In this document: positions 60,197 to 64,000 of the stretch, one piece after another
Numbering within the stretch: position 1 is the stretch's first letter
How the letters are laid out: each line of letters opens with the position of its first letter
From: Cytophagales bacterium WSM2-2
GTDB taxonomy: Bacteria > Bacteroidota > Bacteroidia > Cytophagales > Cyclobacteriaceae
Assembly: GCA_015472025.1 (NCBI GenBank)
Contig: BNHL01000001.1
Coordinates: 620,001 to 684,000 of the forward strand
Direction: 5' to 3'
DNA length: 64,000 nucleotides
Program-made: the position numbers and the translations under genes
Notes under the pieces: generated by a model
Told to the model about the DNA's origin: nothing
The model's input: the letters and a program-made list of their open reading frames with translations, nothing else
Database searches by the model: none

Positions 60197-60454
60197 ATGG
60201 ACACCAAGATCACGCTGAGCTTTGATGAGGCCATTATCAACAAGGCTAAAGAATTTGCCGATTCACAAAACATCAGCTTGTCGAGGCTTACCGAATTCTT
60301 GTATAGCCGCATTGTGAGTGGTCATTACAAAAGTCTGGAAGATCTACCAGTATCTGATTGGGTAAGTATGGTATCCGAAGGACAGGCCGAATACAAAACA
60401 AAAAAACGAGGGCGCAAAGCATTGAAGGATGAATACCTGAAATCAAGGAAATGA
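60197..60454 (+). CDS. antitoxin of a type II toxin-antitoxin pair (DUF6364/ribbon-helix-helix-like)
   Basis: The protein has 85 residues beginning M-D-T-K-I-T-L-S-F-D-E-A-I-I-N-K-A-K-E-F-A. The N-terminal ribbon plus two-helix pattern of DUF6364 is clear; the C-terminus is basic (K-T-K-K-R-G-R-K-A-L-K-D-E-Y) and would neutralise the toxin. The toxin start overlaps its stop by 4 bases (ATGA), giving coupled translation with the antitoxin first. Confidence 0.88.
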   Translation: MDTKITLSFDEAIINKAKEFADSQNISLSRLTEFLYSRIVSGHYKSLEDLPVSDWVSMVSEGQAEYKTKKRGRKALKDEYLKSRK

Positions 60455-60867
60455 AAGTTTTCCTTGATGCAAATATTCTTGTGTCTGTGTTGAATAAAGA
60501 ATACCCGCAATTCACTTACTCGGCTCGGGTAATGAGCCTTGTTGATGACAATCGATTTGAAATTTTTACTTCACCAATTTGTCTGGCCATTGCATTTTAT
60601 TTTGCGGAAAAGAAAAGTGGAAGGAAAGAAGCTAAAAACAAAATCAGAATACTGGTGTCAAAAATAAATATTGCGGAAGCAGATCAGGGAGTAATACAGA
60701 AAGCAGTTCAAGATAAATCAGTTGGTGACTTTGAGGACGGAATGGAATATTATTCAGCGCTGAAAGCGGGTTGCAAATGGATCGTGACCGAAGACAAAAA
60801 TGATTTTCATTTCTCAAAAGTGCCCGTGATGACTGCCCGTGAATTCCTGGAGGAGCATGTGCTCTGA
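60451..60867 (+). CDS. PIN-domain toxin
   Basis: The protein has 138 residues. The PIN nuclease fold has its acidic residues at F-L-D-A-N-I-L (D6), S-V-G-D-F-E-D-G-M-E and W-I-V-T-E-D-K-N-D-F, enough to chelate Mg ions. Such toxins cleave RNA, often tRNA or rRNA, when the antitoxin is degraded. It completes the pair with the DUF6364 antitoxin. Confidence 0.9.
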   Translation: MKVFLDANILVSVLNKEYPQFTYSARVMSLVDDNRFEIFTSPICLAIAFYFAEKKSGRKEAKNKIRILVSKINIAEADQGVIQKAVQDKSVGDFEDGMEYYSALKAGCKWIVTEDKNDFHFSKVPVMTAREFLEEHVL

Positions 60868-60941
60868 CCTTACGGTACGTAAATCATTTTTTTTGCAAAA
60901 AGCACATGTAGTAAAATTGTGTATTTCTTTAATCTCAATAC

Positions 60942-61223
60942 ATGAAAGACTCATTGATAGGAAAACTGGAAGAAAGGATACTCTTGATTATAAATGAACT
61001 GCAAATTGAAAGCAAGGCCTATGACTTGGTTATAGCTAATGAATTGGAGAAACAATCCGGACGAAGCCTCGGTCTGGATTTGCTTTACGATACGCTAACC
61101 AAAATGGAGAAAGAAGGTTTAATTACTTCTGAACTCTCTGAGGGCGGAAAAAGGGGAAGGAGGCTGACAGATCAAGGCAAAGATATTCTTGGAGAATTAA
61201 CAAGATCGCTCCCTGATCTTTAA
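60942..61223 (+). CDS. PadR-like winged-helix protein
   Basis: The protein has 93 residues, about the size of a PadR DNA-binding domain alone. L-I-G-K-L-E-E-R-I-L-L-I-I-N-E-L, A-Y-D-L-V-I-A-N-E-L-E, L-D-L-L-Y-D-T-L-T-K-M-E-K-E-G-L-I and the wing G-G-K-R-G-R-R-L-T-D-Q-G match PadR. Regulators of this type in Bacteroidota often pair with a membrane or ABC gene, not seen here. The stop shares bases (TTAA) with the stop of the convergent methyltransferase gene. Confidence 0.82.
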   Translation: MKDSLIGKLEERILLIINELQIESKAYDLVIANELEKQSGRSLGLDLLYDTLTKMEKEGLITSELSEGGKRGRRLTDQGKDILGELTRSLPDL

Positions 61224-61990
61224 CTTTTTACAGCTCTGTAAATAACTTCTGTCCTTACGATTCCGAAATGATAAGCATCTTCCTTTGAAAAGGATTCGGA
61301 GAATTTCTCTTCTGATGGCTTAAGGCCACTTTGAGCAATTCGGTGAGTATAGTCTTTGCCATATTTTCTTACGTGGTCATCTTGACCAAAAATTCTTTCA
61401 CGTTCTCTTTTATCAGTGATGGAATTGTCTTCAAATGTTACGTCAGGCACAGGCGAAAAAAAAGGAATCTGCAAAATCGCCCAGCCACCAGGTTTTAACA
61501 CGCGGTGAATTTCACTCATCGCTTTGATGTCGTCTTTCACATGCTCTAGCACATGATTGCACAGCACTACATCAAAATGGTTTTCCGAAAAAGGAATCTG
61601 GTGAATATCCATTTTTACTTTGGCCAACGGAGATTCAATATCTGCTGTGATGTATTTGTTTCCGTGTTGTTTTTCAAAACGTGAGATATAGCATGGCTCT
61701 GGTGCAATGTGAAGCACATCCAGTTTCCCTGAAAAAAAATTGGTCTTGTCCTTCAGGTAGAGCCACATCAGCCGATGTCGCTCCAGACTAAGGCAACTCG
61801 GGCAAAGGGCATTAGAGCGGGCATTTATCCTGCCATAGGGAAGAAATTCCCGGAAGTGGTGGTCACAGATCGGGCACTCTACCTTCCGGCCCCAATAGAA
61901 AACACCAATCACTTTCAGGCCAATGCCAGTGAATAGTTGCAGGTACCTGCGCGGTACAAACCTTACCACCCAACCGATGATCTTCTTCAT
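61220..61990 (-). CDS. class I SAM-dependent methyltransferase with N-terminal zinc-binding motif
   Basis: ATG at 61990 (256 residues) is preferred to a TTG 9 bases upstream. Four cysteines lie in C-P-I-C and C-P-S-C about 25 residues apart near the N-terminus, suggesting a zinc knuckle. The methyltransferase core has D-V-L-H-I-A-P-E-P near 85, D-V-V-L-C-N-H-V-L-E-H-V near 140 and L-K-P-G-G-W-A-I-L-Q-I-P near 165. Substrate unknown, perhaps a glycan or lipid. The gene follows doxX after a strong terminator. Confidence 0.88.
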   Translation of the reverse strand: MKKIIGWVVRFVPRRYLQLFTGIGLKVIGVFYWGRKVECPICDHHFREFLPYGRINARSNALCPSCLSLERHRLMWLYLKDKTNFFSGKLDVLHIAPEPCYISRFEKQHGNKYITADIESPLAKVKMDIHQIPFSENHFDVVLCNHVLEHVKDDIKAMSEIHRVLKPGGWAILQIPFFSPVPDVTFEDNSITDKRERERIFGQDDHVRKYGKDYTHRIAQSGLKPSEEKFSESFSKEDAYHFGIVRTEVIYRAVKS

Positions 61991-62013
61991 GGGCGGCAAA
62001 GATAGACGATTAT

Positions 62014-62046
62014 TAAAAAAAGGTACAAGCCGTGAACTTGTACCTT
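62014..62046 (-). terminator. Rho-independent terminator of doxX
   Basis: Read on the minus strand, AAGGTACAAG / CTTGTACCTT forms a perfect 10-bp stem with a 7-base loop, followed by six or more T. It starts 14 bases after the doxX stop and ends just before the methyltransferase start. Confidence 0.9.
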
Positions 62047-62059
62047 GGCCAGTCCAACT

Positions 62060-62503
62060 TTACTTCTTCACAATAACACTATCGACTGAAAACTTTCCAC
62101 TTCCTCCAAAGAGAATCGCCAGAGAAAGACCAATCACTAACAAGTGATACTCATAGCCCTCCCCTTTCTGATTGCCAAACCAGTTCATAAAAAACCCATT
62201 GTCAAAATGAACGATGACGATGATGCCGATCATTAACGAAATCATCAGCACTGCCCAAATACGACTCGCAAAACCGGCAATCAACGATAATGCACCAACG
62301 AATTCTATGAAAATCACAAGAAATGCGATGATCCACGGTAAGTTCACAACGGTTGTTAGAAAATTCATTTCACCGCTAAATCCAGGCCCTCCAAACCAGC
62401 CTAGCATTTTTTGTGCGCCATGAGGAAAAATGATCAGACCTATAGTGAGACGAATGACAAAACTTGACCAGTCGTCATTAGTATTAAAAATTTCTTTTTT
62501 CAT
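62060..62503 (-). CDS. DoxX-family membrane protein
   Basis: The protein has 147 residues with four helices. The DoxX signature is F-V-I-R-L-T-I-G-L-I-I-F-P-H-G-A-Q-K-M-L-G-W-F-G-G-P-G and I-E-F-V-G-A-L-S-L-I-A-G-F. Members take part in redox stress or thiosulfate/quinone metabolism. It lies 13 bases downstream of the NTF2-like gene, together with which it is probably transcribed. Confidence 0.92.
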   Translation of the reverse strand: MKKEIFNTNDDWSSFVIRLTIGLIIFPHGAQKMLGWFGGPGFSGEMNFLTTVVNLPWIIAFLVIFIEFVGALSLIAGFASRIWAVLMISLMIGIIVIVHFDNGFFMNWFGNQKGEGYEYHLLVIGLSLAILFGGSGKFSVDSVIVKK

Positions 62504-62516
62504 TGTCGCTCAAATT

Positions 62517-62867
62517 TTAATTTCCATAAAAGAATTGCTCACGAACGATTTTGCCGTCTTTCCATTGCTGCACAGAAATTTGCCGGTAGTTCCTCACACC
62601 CCATTCTTTGTGAGTATAATCGTAGTGCCATTGTACCATTGTCACGCCTTCGCCAACGGTTACGTGAATCGGTTTTGCACCTCTGAATTCAGTAATCGCT
62701 GAAAAGAAGTCGATCTCGCGTTTCAAATTGGCATGTTTGCCAACCGTGGGCAGGCTTTCATTTTCTTGCATCACAACATCTTCGTGATAATACTTTTCAA
62801 ATGCATCCAATGCCTTGCCCTGCAAGACAAGATCATTCAAGTCGGTAATTTTTTCTAAGAGTGTCAT
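62517..62867 (-). CDS. NTF2/SnoaL-like protein
   Basis: ATG at 62867 gives 116 residues starting M-T-L-L-E-K-I-T-D-L-N-D; a GTG 24 bases upstream would add an untypical extension. The small cone-shaped NTF2 fold is indicated by A-L-D-A-F-E-K-Y-Y-H-E-D-V-V-M-Q-E, H-Y-D-Y-T-H and W-K-D-G-K-I-V-R-E-Q-F-F-Y. Ligand unknown. First gene of the pair with doxX; the Crp/Fnr regulator gene lies upstream and may control it. Confidence 0.88.
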   Translation of the reverse strand: MTLLEKITDLNDLVLQGKALDAFEKYYHEDVVMQENESLPTVGKHANLKREIDFFSAITEFRGAKPIHVTVGEGVTMVQWHYDYTHKEWGVRNYRQISVQQWKDGKIVREQFFYGN

Positions 62868-62961
62868 ATACTTTGTGTTTTTTGTTGACACAAAGCTCAG
62901 GGTGGAACACGAATTCCTGGATAAGACAGGTTAAAAAGGGAAGTTAATCTGGTTTAACATT

Positions 62962-63474
62962 TTACTGATCTTCAATCAGCTGATGACGGATCTTACTGAG
63001 GAATTCCTTGGTTATGCCGAGGTAAGACGCGATCATGTATTGTGGAACACGTTGTTCGATTTGAGGGTATTGCTCACGAAATTTCAGGTAACGCTCCTTG
63101 GCAGGCAAGCTGAAGTTATTGACAATTCTCTTTTGAGCAGCAGCAAAGGCACGTTGAATAATGATTCTGAAAAAGCGTTCGAGTTTTGGAATCTCAAGGA
63201 ACACTTGTTCGAGATCTTCGTACGTTATCTGAAGTACTTCAGAGTTCTCCAGGCATTGCACATTAAAATCTGCCGGTGCCTGGTTAATGAAACTCCCCAA
63301 GTCGGATGTCCACCAGTTTTCGATTGCGAGCATAACAATATGCTCCTGTCCTTCCTGATCAATATAAAAAGTCTTGAGGCAACCTGACAGAACAAAGTTT
63401 TCTGTACGACACACATCACCTTGCTGAACAACATACTGCCCTTTGAGAAATTTCCGTGCCTTTACTTTCAACAA
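62962..63474 (-). CDS. Crp/Fnr-family regulator with abnormal start
   Basis: The cyclic-nucleotide-like domain (L-K-G-Q-Y-V-V-Q-Q-G-D-V, N-F-V-L-S-G-C-L-K) is followed by a short HTH (V-P-Q-Y-M-I-A-S-Y-L-G-I-T-K-E-F-L-S-K-I-R). The TTG at 63474 gives 170 residues but cuts off the natural N-terminus: the frame is open up to 63540 and reads R-Q-F-L-D-Y-I-A-K-H-V-R-L-T-A-D-E-E-K, the expected first helix, beginning with an ATC codon right after an in-frame TAA. So the usual ATG seems mutated to ATC (plus strand GAT at 63538-63540), or ATC is used. Confidence 0.85.
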   Translation of the reverse strand: MLKVKARKFLKGQYVVQQGDVCRTENFVLSGCLKTFYIDQEGQEHIVMLAIENWWTSDLGSFINQAPADFNVQCLENSEVLQITYEDLEQVFLEIPKLERFFRIIIQRAFAAAQKRIVNNFSLPAKERYLKFREQYPQIEQRVPQYMIASYLGITKEFLSKIRHQLIEDQ

Positions 63475-63531
63475 AAGAATTTTCTCTTCATCAGCTGTAA
63501 GCCGGACATGTTTTGCGATATAATCGAGGAA

Positions 63532-63560
63532 CTGCCTGATTTACTTTTTATTTCAGGCAG
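63532..63560. other. inverted repeat around the Crp/Fnr start
   Basis: CTGCCTGA (63532-63539) and TCAGGCAG (63553-63560) are perfect inverted repeats with a 13-base A/T-rich spacer. They surround the natural start region of the Crp/Fnr gene and follow the permease stop by 29 bases. No T run follows, so a protein-binding site is more likely than a terminator. Confidence 0.5.
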
Positions 63561-63588
63561 TAAAGATATTCAATGAGTTCGAATGGAT

Positions 63589-64000
63589 TTACTCATACCT
63601 CAGTGAATCTACGGGATTGATTTTCGCTGCGCGCACCGTCTGGTAGCTTATTGTGATCATGGCGACCACCAAAACCATTGCACCAGCCACGGCAAATATG
63701 ACTACCGATATCGAAGTTCGATAAGGGAAATTTTGCATCCAGCTGTTCATCACCCACCACACCAGTGGAGTTGCAATCAGAATCGCTAACCCGACCAGCT
63801 TCAGGTATTCTTGTGAAAGAAGGAAAAATATACCTCGCTCAGTAGAACCAAGTGCTTTGCGAATTCCTATTTCTTTTGTGCGTTGTGTTGCCGTGTATGC
63901 CGACAATCCAAACAGACCGAGGCAGCCGACCACAATCGCAAGCGCTGCAAAGGTCATAAACAGACCTCCGAATTTACGCTCGTTCTCATATTGGCGATTG
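63589..64000 (-). CDS. ABC transporter permease (FtsX/MacB type), C-terminal part, cut by window end
   Basis: The frame continues to the window end, so the gene starts beyond it; visible are about 136 residues (Y-E-N-E-R-K-F-G-G-L-F-M-T-F onward). Three to four helices carry the FtsX-like motif T-K-E-I-G-I-R-K-A-L-G-S-T and end with A-A-K-I-N-P-V-D-S-L-R-Y-E. These permeases in Bacteroidota export lipids, peptides or drugs with an ATPase encoded nearby. The stop lies 49 bases before the 63540 start of the Crp/Fnr regulator. Confidence 0.92.
   Translation of the reverse strand, partial: NRQYENERKFGGLFMTFAALAIVVGCLGLFGLSAYTATQRTKEIGIRKALGSTERGIFFLLSQEYLKLVGLAILIATPLVWWVMNSWMQNFPYRTSISVVIFAVAGAMVLVVAMITISYQTVRAAKINPVDSLRYE

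Noticed and set aside
63540-63588. Terminator between permease and Crp/Fnr genes
   Set aside because: The inverted repeat 63532-63560 has no following T run on either strand, so a terminator call is not supported.
1-64000. CRISPR array, tRNA/rRNA genes, complete insertion sequences or prophage
   Set aside because: No regularly spaced direct repeats, cloverleaf-type sequences, transposase frames or phage structural genes were recognised by reading; a tRNA scan was not possible.

Overview
The window looks like chromosomal DNA of a Bacteroidota bacterium, most likely a Cytophagales-type lineage. The evidence is a T9SS-type sorting domain on a secreted subtilase, CarboxypepD_reg/DUF5686 surface proteins, a LytS/LytTR two-component pair, a HemJ-type protein, lipoboxes instead of strong Shine-Dalgarno sites, and several TAnnTTTG-like -7 promoter boxes. 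Base composition by eye is balanced to slightly AT-rich and looks uniform. I see no rRNA, tRNA, phage, complete insertion sequence or CRISPR array, and no gene-free stretch longer than about 230 bases. Both window ends cut through genes: a surface beta-barrel on the left and a FtsX/MacB-type permease on the right.

Layout. 1-2518: barrel fragment, DUF2807 adhesin-head protein, small secreted orphan, HemJ-like protein. 2558-10928: gamma-glutamyltransferase, an SdpR/SdpI-like unit with a clear palindromic operator and a coupled alpha/beta hydrolase, an RRM RNA-binding protein with a structured leader, an amidohydrolase lipoprotein, a barrel protein and YicC. 11035-19783: a giant TolB-like/barrel fusion coupled to a DadA-like flavoenzyme, a T9SS-exported subtilase, an M57 metalloprotease and YceI. 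19865-24232: a membrane protein/winged-helix pair and CreD, separated by a sugar transferase and a B12-binding radical SAM gene. 24286-32341: TPR histidine kinase, PruA, YjjG, an HTH regulator, and a LytT/LytS pair facing a small carboxypeptidase-regulatory-domain protein. 32565-42134: an accessory stretch of stress or detoxification families (hydrolase, tail-less SSB, M24 peptidase, YCII/DGPF, frameshifted DUF1761, ECF sigma with C-terminal extension, CYTH, DUF1801, DinB-like, IPP isomerase, ArsR, AHSA1, RibD-C, double AHSA1). 42331-50731: DUF5686 protein, DUF1223, BamA-like barrel, BatA-like protein, a dihydroorotase homologue without its metal ligands, and a frameshifted Uma2 nuclease. 50743-56641: CzcCBA-type metal efflux operon with a small secreted protein in front. 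56773-64000: CtlX, aspartate kinase, malate dehydrogenase, a PIN-domain toxin-antitoxin pair with a palindromic operator, a PadR-like protein, a methyltransferase, DoxX, an NTF2-like protein, a Crp/Fnr regulator whose natural start codon looks lost, and the permease fragment.

How the genes work together. Much of the window is ordinary housekeeping and envelope biology. The most distinctive parts are the YCII/ECF cluster (35213-39172), the sugar-transferase/radical-SAM pair wedged into the CreD unit, the catalytically dead dihydroorotase next to BatA, the TolB-like megaprotein with a degenerate peptidase-like head, and a 103-bp inverted-repeat element at 33427-33529. I found no system that I can confidently call entirely new. 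Function calls rest on motif recognition without database searches.
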